A DNA stretch of 64,000 nucleotides from DATKYQ01 sp964640665 (GCA_964640665.1 CAZXHT010000024.1:3010-67009); one strand, 5' to 3'. Counted from the stretch's first letter, positions 1 through 8,954 are shown. The notes: generated by a model from the sequence alone, not told the origin. Numbers and translations: made by a program.

Positions 1-2
1 CC

Positions 3-446
3 CTGTCCGTGATCGAGTGCCTGGAGACCAAGCCTGGCGAAGGTGGAGAGTTGGAAACCACCAAGTTCAAGTGGGTGACCAACCACAATGTATCGGCCAA
101 CAACGTCATTCCCTTGGCCAACTATGGCGGGAGGATACGATGGAAGGTTGAGAATGAGGGCTTCAATGTCCAAAAGAACGGGGGATACGGGCTGGAGCAC
201 GCTTACAGCAACAACCTGACTTCAGTAAAGATCTTCTACTTTCTGCTGCAGATCGCCCATATGTTGGCGCAACTCCTCGATAAGGGCAGCCTGCTCAGAA
301 AGTCTTTCCCCGCCGGCTTTGGCTCAGCCAAGAATCTCGCTTTCCGGCTGCTCGAAGCCTGGCGCAACGCCCCTCTGACCATAGAGAAAATCGAAGCGCT
401 GTCACGCACACGCATCCAGATCCGGTTTTACTTCGATTCCTCCTGA
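3..446 (+). pseudogene. C-terminal part of a DDE (IS4-superfamily-like) transposase, cut by the window start
   Basis: The reading frame is open to the left edge; a GTG at position 9 lies inside the frame and is unlikely to be the true start. What remains is the last third of a DDE transposase. A tyrosine-arginine-tryptophan-glutamate stretch (YGGRIRWKVENEGF, about residues 39-52 counted from the GTG) resembles the Y-R-E-K signature that holds the third catalytic acid of IS4-type enzymes, and a helical, leucine-rich tail follows. The two catalytic aspartates would lie upstream, outside the window. It opens a 6-kb zone with two more transposase remnants. It may be intact beyond the edge. The exact IS family is not certain. 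Confidence 0.6.
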
Positions 447-727
447 GCCCTCCAGCGTCCCGGCCCGTATCCCACCTCCTGAAAATAGATGAAGTCCACG
501 CCTGGGTGCAAGCCTTTCTCCGGGGCTCACTCCCGCTATGTGTTCTCTCCGCATGGCTTTCCCGGCCATCGGCCAGCCGCTGGCCCTCGCCACCCCTTCC
601 ACCATGACTCTTCATTGCTGATGAACGATAATCACGATTGACTTTGGATTCGATTCCTGGCAAATTCAGTCAAAGAGGGTGTAAAAAAGAGTGCTTTGAA
701 ATGGCTATTCCTTCGGAGGTTTTAATT

Positions 728-1321
728 ATGAATTACAACGATTTTGATTTAAACGACTTATACGAAGAATTTGTTTGTCTCGGTGGTGATGATAACGATG
801 ATGACGACGATAGCGAAGAAGAAGATGACGACGACGAGGAAGAAAACGATGATGACGACGACGACGATACTGACGAAGATGATGACGACGATGATGATGA
901 TCAAAAAGATTTAGATGATGTTGAAACGACTCATGAAGATGGTCAGGAAGGTACGGAAAATCTTCAAGACCGTTATGATACGGAATGGAATAAGGCCGAA
1001 GATAATCTTAAAGCAGAATATGAAAAACTTATGGAACAATATCCGGAACAAAGCGAACTATACCAAACGCAATTGGATAAAGCCCTGGAAAATATGAGAG
1101 CCAGCAGAGAAAAGGATATGTCGTCACTTGATTGTGCTCAATCTAACAATGACAGCGGTTCAGTCCTTGGAGGAGGTAGTATTTTGGGCGGGAGCAAAAA
1201 TTCATCTGATGATGACGACGACGAAGATGACGACGATACTGATGAAGAGGATGACGACGATAGCGATGAAGACGAAGAAGAAGATGATGATACGGAAGAA
1301 GAAGACGAGGATGACGAATAA
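728..1321 (+). CDS. Asp/Glu-rich low-complexity protein, AT-rich orphan gene
   Basis: 197 residues of unknown function. The ATG at 728 is chosen because GGAGG sits about nine bases upstream; the frame stays open for another 30 codons upstream without a ribosome site. Two almost purely acidic blocks (about residues 25-60 and 155-197, runs of Asp broken by Glu, Ser and Thr) flank a charged, predicted helical middle (about 75-135) ending in a Gly-Ser linker. No signal peptide or membrane segment. The acidic blocks use GAT/GAC/GAA repeats, and the whole gene is far more AT-rich than its surroundings, with remnants of transposases on both sides, so recent transfer is likely. A weak TTGACT box at 638 could serve as -35. 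Acidic DNA mimicry or cation binding are possible but nothing in the sequence proves either. Confidence 0.6.
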   Translation: MNYNDFDLNDLYEEFVCLGGDDNDDDDDSEEEDDDDEEENDDDDDDDTDEDDDDDDDDQKDLDDVETTHEDGQEGTENLQDRYDTEWNKAEDNLKAEYEKLMEQYPEQSELYQTQLDKALENMRASREKDMSSLDCAQSNNDSGSVLGGGSILGGSKNSSDDDDDEDDDDTDEEDDDDSDEDEEEDDDTEEEDEDDE

Positions 1322-1449
1322 TTAATATTATCTCACTCTTGTCCAAAATAATTCCTGAAACCTGAGAGAGATGACACTCCTCCACGAATTTGGCAGAATC
1401 GGTTTCGCAAAGAAACTAACCTGCTACCTTCGCAGAGGAGGGCATTCTC

Positions 1450-2340
1450 ATGGTAAAGGTTGCAAGCCTGTTCAGTCAACTCCTTCAACACTTCCCCCGT
1501 ACAGAGTTCGTCTCGCTGGTCAGAAAGCATAGAACGGAGTGGCATGCCAAGGGATTCTCGTCCTGGACCCATTTCATCGCCATGCTCTTCTGCCAGCTCG
1601 CAAACGCCGACTCGTTGAGAGAGATCTGCAACGGCCTGGCCTGCTGCCTCGGCAAGCTGATCCACCTCGGAATCAAGAAGCCTCCCAACAAGTCCACCCT
1701 TTCGTACGCCAACAAACATCGCCCGTCTTCCTTGTTCCGGGAACTCTTCTGGTCGGCCTTGGGACGGTTCCGCAGTCAGGGTGCTCTCGGCGCCAGAAAA
1801 TCCAAATTCAGGTTCCGCAACAAGCTTCTTTCCCTCGATTCCAGCACAATCTCCCTGTGTTTGAAGCTTTTCCCCTGGGCCGAGTTCCGGCGCACCAAGG
1901 GCGGCGTCAAGCTGCACGTCCTCTTGGACCACGACGATTACATGCCTTCCTACGTCCTGATCACCAGAGCCAAACGCCACGACATCAGGCCCGCACGCCT
2001 GTTGCGCCTCAACCCTGGCTCGATCGTGGCCATGGATCGCGGCTACAATGACTACAAGCTTTTCGCCAAGTGGACTGAAGATGGAATCTTCTTCGTGACC
2101 CGCCTCAAGGACAACGCTGCCTACGAGGTCATCGAGGAGTACGAAACCCCTTCGAACCACAACATCCTCTTCGACCAGCTCATTCAGTTCTCGGGCGTGA
2201 GAACGTCCAAGGAGTGTCCGCACCTTCTCCGTCGCATCGGCGTCTGGGACCAGGAGAATGAACGCGAGATTTATCCATTGAAAAACTCCAGGCCGACGAA
2301 TGGCAATCAATCTCCGCCGGCCCCGAAAAGATCCTCTTAA
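1450..2340 (+). pseudogene. IS4-family transposase lacking its catalytic C-terminus
   Basis: The first 280 or so residues match IS4-type transposases with an N-terminal DUF4372-like part. The first two catalytic acids are visible: Asp in LDSSTISLCLKLFPW (about residue 131) and Asp in MDRGYNDY (about 196). Family members normally run to about 380 residues with a third acid in a YxxRWxIE motif; here the frame leaves the family after ENEREIYP and ends in an unrelated proline-rich tail, so the enzyme should be dead. A good ribosome site (GAGGAGG) precedes the ATG. The break coincides with the start of another open frame described in the next entry. Confidence 0.8.
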
Positions 2341-2459
2341 GCCTCCGCAAGCTCGCCACCCAGGGCGCCGGGGCCGACTAGCTAACCACAATCGAAGCAC
2401 TGAAAGGGCGGAATAAAACGTCAAGAATCACCATTGCCTTCTGCAAGTTTATCCAGTAA
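2280..2459 (+). mobile_element. Foreign 3' tail joined to the broken IS4 transposase
   Basis: Immediately where the IS4 transposase loses its family similarity, a different frame opens (from 2280) and reads as a plausible protein C-terminus ending in KLATQGAGAD and a TAG at 2379. The same frame continues past that stop to RITIAFCKFIQ and a TAA at 2457. The simplest reading is that a deletion fused the IS4 gene to the end of a second element. Which element is not recognised, and no clear terminal repeat could be defined. The next 100 bases up to the DUF4838 stop codon hold nothing I can identify. Confidence 0.4.
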
Positions 2460-2559
2460 ATACAACGGCCTGGATCGACAGAATCCGCTAGATACAAACC
2501 TCAGTTCTGCCTCCCGCAGCCAAAAACCTAAACTGCTTGAACCTCTGTGGAAATCCAGG

Positions 2560-5133
2560 CTAGTCGGGCAGGCGGATCAGCCGCATGTCATCGATGTAGA
2601 CAACCTTACCGGCCGGGAAGTTGCGCGCCCAGACGCCCCAGCGGATGCGCACCGAGCCCTCTGGCGGCTCGGTGGTATCCATCAACGTCGCCACCGTGTG
2701 CCAGCGACCGGGCGCGGGCGTGATGCTTGTGGTGCCACCATTTGGTAGGTTGGTATTGGCCTCGTCGAGCATGCGCAGGGTCAGTTCCACGAACCCGTCT
2801 TCCTCCTGACCCTCGGGCAGATAGAGGGAGGCCACGAGGCAGTAGAGGCCGAACCCGAAGTCCATGTCCTGGTATGGCCCGCCATACTGTACGCCCTCGG
2901 CGATGATGCCGAAATTACCCGTGTGCGCCGCCTCCCCGGAGCGAGTGAGCGTCCCTACGCTATCTTGCAGCCAGTAGCTGTAATCCGACGCCAGCTCTCC
3001 CTGACCGTCCTCGAACGAGGTGTTCGCGTTGAGCGGCTCGGGGCTCTGGTCGAGCGTGGCCAGCATTGCCCGCGCGTGAAGCCGGATGCCTTCCGGGTGA
3101 TCCTCGGAGGTCAGCTCCTCCAACCGAGTGCGTACCGCCTGCGATTGCGCCGCCCAGTCGAACAGCGTCCACAAACCGCGCCCGGCCCAGTCGATCCCCG
3201 CGATCGTCGAGAAGTGGTCGATGTCGGTGCAATGGTGCAGAAACGGGTGACCCTCGAACTCGTCGGTGGAGAGACGCCGGCGCTTCTCGGCCATCTGTGA
3301 GCGTAGCAGAACCTCGTCGAGATACGCCAGCGCATCGGCCTCGGTGGCAAGCTCCGGTGCCGGGCTCTTGCGGGGATACGCAATTGCGGATGCCTCGTAG
3401 TATTCGAAGGCTCGCAGCAGCAGCTTTGCGCGAGCTAGCTGGTCTTCGGTGCCGGCTTTTTCGACTGCGGTTTCCAGCCAATCGCGGCACTGCACGATCT
3501 CGTCGAGCGTCACTTCATCAAGGTATGTTGGAGAATCGAAGGGCAGGTACTGCCTGTCCTCGCTCCACCAGTTGGACTCCAGCACCCGTCGGGTCCAAAA
3601 GTCCTCCCAATGGTCGTAGTACGCACGCACGTACGGCGCTGCCTGTCCGCCGACCGAGAGCGTATACCACTCGTCCAGTAGCTCATCGACGTCGCGGTGG
3701 GGATCCCACTGGAGCTTCAACGAAACGTAGAGCTTGGGGCCCTCGCCGAAGTTGGGGAATGCCTCCGCGTTCAGCGCGCGCACGCCATGCTCGTAGCCGA
3801 AGCGATAGTAATCGGCCATCAGGTGCGGATAGACGCGCGGCACGAGGTAGACCGCACCGTAGATGTAGTCGTACCAGCCGGCAACCGGCGCCGCTTCCGT
3901 CCAGCGACTCGTCAGCTCTTCGCTGGCAACGCGGGCGCCGGGATCGGCCCACTGCATGCGGTCGTAGGTCATGTATGGAATAAGGCGCGGATGCAGCTCA
4001 ACGCGGTCGGGCGGCTCGTAGATCTCGGAGTACGCCAGGAAGCCGAACCACTTGTCCGGGTGGTGGCCAAGCACGCCTTCAACGACCGCATTGGCCCAGG
4101 TGATGTAGCGGTCGGAGAGGTGGTCACGGTCAATCATGTTCTTGCGGTCGGGGTCCAGTGCGCGGCATTCGCTGCACTGGCAGTGTCTCCCACCGTCATT
4201 TACGCCCAGTGAGTAGGACTTGGCCGCCGGATTATCGTCGAAGTACTGCACGATACGCTCAACTGCCGTTTCTACGATCCCCGGCGCGGTGAAACAGGGC
4301 TGCCAGTACTGATGATGCGTCTCCGCCGGCGGGAAGTAGCGCTCTCCGTTGATTATCGGGAAGAACTCGGGGTGCTCCTCCACATCCGAGTGCGGAAAGA
4401 GCTTGTAGAGCTGATGATGAAACTCTATGCGTGAGTGTAACCTGTTTCGCTGCGCCCAGATCTGTTGCGCGGGCAGCTCCAGGCCAAAAAACTTGCGCGA
4501 GAAAAACGCCGGCTCGCCGCGCACGTCTTCGCTCGGAATCCGAATGGTGGCCATCTTGGGGACATATGTGCCATCAGGTCCGGGCATTAGCCACCTGATC
4601 CCGAGGTAGCGCTCGAGGAACTCGTAGACGCCGAACTCCGTTCCCCAGTCGCTCGGGCCGAGAACTACGATCGTGCTCTCGTCGGGGGATTGGATGACGA
4701 AGCCGTCGGCGTCGAGATCGCCGAGATCGATGCCCAACGCCGCCACTGCGGGTGTGCGGCCAACGTGGATCGCAACTGTTCCTGCGGGCGCCTCGTCAAC
4801 GAGCGGCAGGTTTGCGCCGCTGACGCGCTCGATCAGCGCGTGCATCTCCCGGGCGGCATCGCTGAGCGGGCCCGGCGCCTCGGGCTGCAGCACGATAGCG
4901 GCGCACGGCTGGCCGTTCTCAACGATGGTCACTGTGCTCCCGTACGTGTCGACGCAGCAGCAGTCCCCGGGACAAGTCTCACAATCTTCCGTCGATTGAT
5001 CGCAGACTCCGTTCCCACACTCCTCGCCGGTCCCATTTTTCTCCAACGCGCAGTATGTCAAGCAAACCATCATTCCCCCGGCCAGCGAGGCCAGCACCAA
5101 GCTACGTGCTCCTGCAGTCAAGGCTACTTTCAT
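2560..5133 (-). CDS. DUF4838 domain protein, exported, with disulphide-rich N-terminal motif
   Basis: About 857 residues from the preferred ATG at 5133, which has GGAG seven bases upstream; an earlier ATG at 5148 adds five residues. The N-terminus is a hydrophobic export signal ending at LTYC, a poor but possible lipobox. A Cys-rich segment with GNGVCDQSTEDCETCPGDC follows, a motif frequent in surface proteins of Myxococcota. Residues about 75-590 match DUF4838, a (beta/alpha)-barrel family related to alpha-glucuronidase-like and other glycoside hydrolases, with an N-terminal beta/alpha domain before it. A Cys-pair (CQCSEC) sits in the barrel. The last 150 residues look like a carbohydrate-binding beta-sandwich. 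Likely a surface polysaccharide-degrading protein; the substrate cannot be named. No operon partner: transposase remnants lie on either side. Confidence 0.7.
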   Translation of the reverse strand: MKVALTAGARSLVLASLAGGMMVCLTYCALEKNGTGEECGNGVCDQSTEDCETCPGDCCCVDTYGSTVTIVENGQPCAAIVLQPEAPGPLSDAAREMHALIERVSGANLPLVDEAPAGTVAIHVGRTPAVAALGIDLGDLDADGFVIQSPDESTIVVLGPSDWGTEFGVYEFLERYLGIRWLMPGPDGTYVPKMATIRIPSEDVRGEPAFFSRKFFGLELPAQQIWAQRNRLHSRIEFHHQLYKLFPHSDVEEHPEFFPIINGERYFPPAETHHQYWQPCFTAPGIVETAVERIVQYFDDNPAAKSYSLGVNDGGRHCQCSECRALDPDRKNMIDRDHLSDRYITWANAVVEGVLGHHPDKWFGFLAYSEIYEPPDRVELHPRLIPYMTYDRMQWADPGARVASEELTSRWTEAAPVAGWYDYIYGAVYLVPRVYPHLMADYYRFGYEHGVRALNAEAFPNFGEGPKLYVSLKLQWDPHRDVDELLDEWYTLSVGGQAAPYVRAYYDHWEDFWTRRVLESNWWSEDRQYLPFDSPTYLDEVTLDEIVQCRDWLETAVEKAGTEDQLARAKLLLRAFEYYEASAIAYPRKSPAPELATEADALAYLDEVLLRSQMAEKRRRLSTDEFEGHPFLHHCTDIDHFSTIAGIDWAGRGLWTLFDWAAQSQAVRTRLEELTSEDHPEGIRLHARAMLATLDQSPEPLNANTSFEDGQGELASDYSYWLQDSVGTLTRSGEAAHTGNFGIIAEGVQYGGPYQDMDFGFGLYCLVASLYLPEGQEEDGFVELTLRMLDEANTNLPNGGTTSITPAPGRWHTVATLMDTTEPPEGSVRIRWGVWARNFPAGKVVYIDDMRLIRLPD

Positions 5134-5148
5134 CTTCACTCCATTCAT

Positions 5149-5494
5149 CTAGCGCAGTATAAAAAAAGGTGCCGATCCGCCACATCGATCCGGGTATCGA
5201 GTCACATCCAAGTCGCGTGACCGGCGACGGTTTTCAAACATCGGAGATTGTAACACAGGTCCCACCCTCAAGGACACTTCCCCGGTTTGGGCACAGGGGC
5301 TCCGCCCCTGCGGGACGTCGCCCCGGCCGCATCTGCGCCCGCCGGTGCTCTGCGGGCCGCCGGGCGCAGGTTTCCCGCCGATGGCGTAGGTGGTATGATT
5401 TTTGGTGGGTCGGTTCTCCCGGTTTCTTCTAGACCTGGTTGAGCTGGCTCGGGCATGCCGCCAGGGGCCCTTCCTGGCGGTTTGCCCTTTTCAC
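5149..5494. other. Gene-free stretch with three GC-rich hairpins
   Basis: No coding frame here resembles a gene. Three inverted repeats stand out: 5294-5310 (7-bp arms CAGGGGC/GCCCCTG, 3-base loop), 5333-5369 (9-bp arms CTGCGCCCG/CGGGCGCAG) and 5458-5480 (8-bp arms CCGCCAGG/CCTGGCGG, 7-base loop). The last is followed on the plus strand by TTTGCCCTTTT and so could terminate a plus-strand transcript, although no intact plus-strand gene precedes it. The stretch separates the DUF4838 promoter region from a transposase remnant and is probably the decayed flank of an insertion. Confidence 0.5.
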
Positions 5495-6037
5495 TCAGCC
5501 CGTGGCGGCATCAGCCAGCACCTCCCAGGAGATCGGCTCGGGGATAGAGCCAACGTCGCGGAACATCTCCGCTACAATGCTTATGATCGTGTCGCAGGGG
5601 TCCTTGGGCTTACGCTCGCGTTTTAGGCGCCGGTAGACGAAGAGCTGCAGGAGGTTGAAGACGAGCATCCACAGAAGCAAGACAGCCAGGATTGCGGTTG
5701 GCGTGTGGTGGTAGACTCGGCCGAGGTTCCAGTACATCACCCACTGGCCGAACCCCGTGTTCTCGATGTGCCACCGCGAACGGACGATCTTGAGCGCGGT
5801 CCGGCGGCTGACCTTTCGGGCTCGATTTCCAACGATGGCGAGGCACCAGGTTTTGAGGGTTCCATCTTCCTTGGTGATGACGGCGCGGATCGCCCGGACC
5901 TTGCCCTTGTAGGTATCGAGGGTATTGATGTCGTCCACATCCCAGAACTCGATGTTCTCCTTCTTCTCGTCATCGCGGAATTGTTCGCAAGGACTTTTGC
6001 CTTGCCACAGTGCCATGGCCTCTTTCATTGGTTCGTT
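5495..6037 (-). pseudogene. C-terminal half of a DDE transposase
   Basis: The frame reads as the second half of an IS4/ISNCY-like transposase: SRWHIENTGFGQW (about residues 84-96 from the ATG at 6028) carries the third catalytic Glu, followed by a hydrophobic helix and a basic tail. The N-terminal half with both aspartates is missing. The frame is open upstream of the ATG only as far as 6038, the first base of a perfect terminal inverted repeat, where it hits a stop. So the transposase is cut precisely at the edge of the 100-bp element described next. It differs in sequence from the fragment at position 3. Confidence 0.7.
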
Positions 6038-6137
6038 GTGTTAAGGCCATCGCTTTCCTGACCAGCTTCACATCGTCGGTCTATGCAATCTTGGAATCAA
6101 GAAAGAGGAACGGTAGGGAAAGCGATGGCCTTAACAC
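6038..6137. mobile_element. 100-bp MITE-like element with 21-bp perfect terminal inverted repeats
   Basis: Bases 6038-6058 (beginning GTGTTAAGGCCATCG) are the exact reverse complement of bases 6117-6137. The two arms enclose 58 bases with no coding potential, giving a 100-bp unit. A truncated transposase frame ends exactly at the left arm, and a truncated AgmX-type frame begins exactly after the right arm; each frame is stopped inside the arm. No matching target-site duplication is visible, which suits an element that took part in a deletion or recombination after inserting. No second copy occurs in the window. Alternative reading: two terminal repeats of adjoining IS copies left head to head. 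Confidence 0.6.
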
Positions 6138-6245
6138 CGCGTGGCCAAGTGGAAGTTCCCCCACTTCACCGGCAAAAAGGAAGACGGTCTGAAAGTGAAA
6201 TCAATCGGCTACGAGTTCCCGCTTTCCTTCAACCAGGCCGAGTAG
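6138..6245 (+). pseudogene. 3' remnant of an AgmX/PglI C-terminal domain gene
   Basis: In the frame that begins right after the right terminal repeat, the sequence reads RVAKWKFPHFTGKKEDGLKV and then a short beta-strand ending in a stop at 6243. This VxxWKFP...YxFxLxF pattern is the end of the TonB/AgmX/PglI C-terminal domain common in myxobacterial lipoproteins and gliding-related proteins. Only about 35 residues remain and there is an in-frame stop inside the repeat (6132), so it is not expressed as a protein. Its last 17 bases overlap the end of the RNase Z-like gene on the other strand. Confidence 0.55.
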
Positions 6246-7227
6246 CCGAATTCTCCACAGTGCTTCCGAAAGCCGTTCCGGCCTCATCCTCCAACTCGGC
6301 GAACCTTCCATCGTATTTAGGCGAGAAATGAAACAGCACCAGTCTGCGGGCCCCGGCTTGCCGGGCAAGCTCTCCGGCCTGCCTGGCCGTCAGGTGGTAT
6401 GTCTCCTCTGCCCGCGCTAGATCCGCGTGCAGAAAAGCCCCCTCGCAAAACAGGACGTCCGCGTCCCGGGCCAGGTGTCTAATCTTTTCTGAGTTCTCGT
6501 CGCAGCCCAATGCGTCGGCGACGTAGGCAAGCTTTCGACCGCGCGTCTCGATCAGCAACTCGGCAAGCTCCGCGGCACGCCGAGGCTTGCCTTCGAGCGC
6601 AATTTCCAACTCAGGGTCGCGCCCGCGGCGTGCCCAGCGTTTCAGCTCGTTCAGCCATGGTCCCGGGCGCAGGCCGCAGGAGACAAGCCTGACCGGATTG
6701 ACGTTGATGAAATTTCTCTCCGCGACGGAAAAGGCCAGCGATGCGGTACGGTGATCGAGAACCGCGGATCGAACAGTTACCAACTCATCCTGCCAGATGA
6801 CTTCGGAGGGCGGCAGCAGGCGTGTTTCCCCCTGCCGAAAGCGCTCGCGGCACGGGAACTGTGTCAGCGCGCTCCTGTGGCCGTCAAACTCCCTGACCTC
6901 GAAGACCAGCCTCTGGCGCCTCACCAGGTTCCAGGTATAGCCGGCCAACTTGCCACGCACGCAGGCCGTGATTCCCCGCGGCCCGTACAAGCGCACCTTC
7001 TTCCCCCGGCCGAGTTGCAAGCGCAGCAGATGATCGAAGCCGATGAAGTGATCGATATGGGTGTGACTGATGAAGACGTCGCTTACACGCATGACCTCGG
7101 ACGCGGACAATGATGTCAAAGTGCCGCAATCGAACAACAGGGCTCTTTTTTCACGCAACAGATCGACAAACAGCGCCGGATCCCCCGTCTGCCCGTTGAC
7201 CAGCCTGGGGAGAAACGAAGTCTTCAT
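6229..7227 (-). CDS. Ribonuclease Z-like metallo-beta-lactamase-fold hydrolase
   Basis: 332 residues. The metal-binding motif SHTHIDHFIGFDH (about residue 55) is the HxHxDH signature of the metallo-beta-lactamase fold, with further ligands expected at the Asp in VADALG (about 237) and the His in LFHFSPKY (about 299). The layout fits the RNase Z/ElaC family, which trims tRNA 3' ends, but the middle is divergent and the helical exosite that grips tRNA cannot be pinned down, so another phosphodiesterase role is possible. The ATG at 7227 overlaps the TGA of the upstream histidine kinase (TGATG), so the two are translationally coupled; a TTG one codon earlier is less likely. Last gene of the signalling run starting at 10703. 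Confidence 0.75.
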   Translation of the reverse strand: MKTSFLPRLVNGQTGDPALFVDLLREKRALLFDCGTLTSLSASEVMRVSDVFISHTHIDHFIGFDHLLRLQLGRGKKVRLYGPRGITACVRGKLAGYTWNLVRRQRLVFEVREFDGHRSALTQFPCRERFRQGETRLLPPSEVIWQDELVTVRSAVLDHRTASLAFSVAERNFINVNPVRLVSCGLRPGPWLNELKRWARRGRDPELEIALEGKPRRAAELAELLIETRGRKLAYVADALGCDENSEKIRHLARDADVLFCEGAFLHADLARAEETYHLTARQAGELARQAGARRLVLFHFSPKYDGRFAELEDEAGTAFGSTVENSATRPG

Positions 7228-8018
7228 CAATTACCGGGCTTGCGTTCGCCGCCTTCCAACTTTTTCAGGCGTACCTCGAAGCCCGCTCCATAACCCGGAC
7301 CGAAGTCTCGATCCACCTCTTGCGGATCCATCAAGCGGATCTCGCCGCCGTGAGAGCGCAGCACATCACGGCAGATGGAAAGCCCCAGGCCGGTGCCCTG
7401 TTCCTCTCCCTTGGTAGTGTAAAACGGTTCGAAAAGGCGGTCGCGCACGGAATCCGGAATTCCGCCGCCGGTGTCAGCGACCAGCACTCGAACCCAGTCT
7501 TGCTCACTGCTGATTCTGAGGCGTACCGTGCCCTGGCCACTGTTTCCCATCTCATCGAGAGCATTGCCGATCAGGTTGACCAGCACCTGCTGGATGTGAC
7601 CCGGGCTGCCATGCACCCTGGCCAATGGTTCTGCGGCTTCGAGATCGATCTTGATTTGTTGCTTCCTGGCTCTTTCGCGCAACAACTCGATCGCCCTGCG
7701 GATGGGCACCAGCGGATCCACGCCTTCCGGGTCCACGGATGCAGACCGGGAATACTGTCGCAGTGAGTTCAGCATTTCCTCCATGAAAGCCGCCTGTTCC
7801 TCGATCAAGCACAGCTTCGGCTCGGCGAATACATCACTTGAAAGTCGGCGCCTCAGGATCTGGGCAAAAGCCTTGATGCCCAGGAGCGGTTGGCTCAACT
7901 CATGGGCCACCACCGCGACCATCTTTCCCATCTCGGCCAGTTTGGCAAGTTGAAATAGTTGCTGGCGCGCTTTTTCAAGCTCGTCCTCAAGCCGTTTGAT
8001 CTCGTCTTTTGCGCTCAT
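7227..8018 (-). CDS. Cytoplasmic sensor histidine kinase without a sensory domain
   Basis: About 263 residues with no membrane segment. A short coiled coil (about 5-30) leads into the HisKA dimerisation helix with the phospho-accepting His in AHELSQP (about residue 39-41). The HATPase part shows the N box NLIGNALDEMG, G1 box DTGGGIP and G2 box GTGLGLS. No receiver or PAS domain is present, so the input must come from a partner; the FecR protein encoded just upstream and the large kinase beyond it are candidates. The ATG at 8018 overlaps the FecR stop (ATGA); an in-frame ATG at 8024 is the alternative. No response regulator gene lies in the window. Confidence 0.85.
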   Translation of the reverse strand: MSAKDEIKRLEDELEKARQQLFQLAKLAEMGKMVAVVAHELSQPLLGIKAFAQILRRRLSSDVFAEPKLCLIEEQAAFMEEMLNSLRQYSRSASVDPEGVDPLVPIRRAIELLRERARKQQIKIDLEAAEPLARVHGSPGHIQQVLVNLIGNALDEMGNSGQGTVRLRISSEQDWVRVLVADTGGGIPDSVRDRLFEPFYTTKGEEQGTGLGLSICRDVLRSHGGEIRLMDPQEVDRDFGPGYGAGFEVRLKKLEGGERKPGN

Positions 8019-8905
8019 TTCCACAGGTCCTTGGCATCAACCTTCAGGTCTGGCGGATGGGTATCCACCTTGATCTCGCCGGATTCACGGGTCGTGGTGT
8101 TGCCGGCGTTGTCGGTCACGTTAACCACCAGGCGGTTGCTTCCCTCGCGAAGGGGCACATCGAGTGAGAACTTCCCCAGCGCGTCGGCGCGCGCCAGAAT
8201 TCCATTGATTATCACCAGCGATCCGGCACCGGTCTTGCCGGACACACTCGTCCTGGTCCTGTCCAGCTTGCCGGGCGGCCATTTGACCAGCAAGGCCACG
8301 GAGGAAGGAATGGTCAGGGGCTTAGAAGGCGACTTGTCGGGAAAAACCACCGAACGTCGACCCTTGCGCACTACGACTTCCTTGCCCTTGGCCCTGAGCC
8401 TGACCTTGCCCGCCTGCGTATCCAGAACAACTGTTCCCCTGCCATCGCTGGACAAGCTGAACTCGCCGCTCTTGGCCGCCGCCACCGCATCACTGCCGTT
8501 AGAGCCAAACTGGTACTCTCGGGAGGCCGTTGTAGGAATGGCCGCGCTGATCTGGCCGGCGCCCAGCTTGAAGAACGACTTGTCGAGCATCTCCTTGCCG
8601 ATCACGAAACTGGTATTGGAGGACACAACCACCGACGATTCTCCGCGCACGCGCAAGGTTGCCTCGGAAAACAAGCCCGTGCGGATCTCGTCGCCGGCAA
8701 CCATAAGTTGTCCCACTTCAGTCGGCAACCAGCGCTTGGCTCCCTGCTTGCGCACCTCGACCTGGCCAACGACGGCTCCGATACGCGCGCTCGACGCGGA
8801 AGCGGCTTCCGCGGTTGGCGGCTTCACCAGGTAGTTGAAGGCCAGCAGTCCCAGCAACAAAACACCGCTGAGACACAAGACAACTATCGGCGCCTTCCTG
8901 CTCAA
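8015..8905 (-). CDS. FecR-domain membrane protein
   Basis: About 296 residues when started at the TTG at 8905, which has GAGGGAG six bases upstream; the frame extends to 8962 without a ribosome site. One N-terminal membrane anchor (residues 7-25) places the rest in the periplasm. Residues about 45-200 match FecR: a GxVxV start, a DxIxTG turn (AGDEIRTGLFSEATLRV) and the following beta-helix. A C-terminal beta-sandwich with LREGSNRLVVNVTDNAGN resembles the Ig-like domain seen in glucodextranase-type and bacterial surface proteins. FecR domains often transmit periplasmic signals. Sandwiched between two histidine kinases in one operon, it may feed or scaffold that signalling; this is inferred from position only. 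Confidence 0.75.
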   Translation of the reverse strand: MSRKAPIVVLCLSGVLLLGLLAFNYLVKPPTAEAASASSARIGAVVGQVEVRKQGAKRWLPTEVGQLMVAGDEIRTGLFSEATLRVRGESSVVVSSNTSFVIGKEMLDKSFFKLGAGQISAAIPTTASREYQFGSNGSDAVAAAKSGEFSLSSDGRGTVVLDTQAGKVRLRAKGKEVVVRKGRRSVVFPDKSPSKPLTIPSSVALLVKWPPGKLDRTRTSVSGKTGAGSLVIINGILARADALGKFSLDVPLREGSNRLVVNVTDNAGNTTTRESGEIKVDTHPPDLKVDAKDLWK

Positions 8906-8954
8906 AAAAGCTCCCTCTTGACACGTTGTGGAAAGTTTACATCCCGTCAAGCAA

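Noticed and set aside
638..727. A longer version of the acidic protein starting at 638
   Set aside because: The extra 30 codons have no ribosome site and different composition, while GGAGG lies right before the ATG at 728.
780..1318. GAT/GAC repeat tracts as a CRISPR or satellite array
   Set aside because: The tracts are simple codon repeats of Asp and Glu inside one reading frame, with no spacer pattern.
1333..2424. Open frame of 363 codons on the minus strand opposite the IS4 transposase
   Set aside because: The opposite frame shows IS4 motifs; this one has no recognisable domain and no ribosome site.
5458..5480. Intrinsic terminator of the transposase at 5495
   Set aside because: The hairpin is downstream of that gene, but on its strand no T-run follows; the T-rich side is on the other strand.
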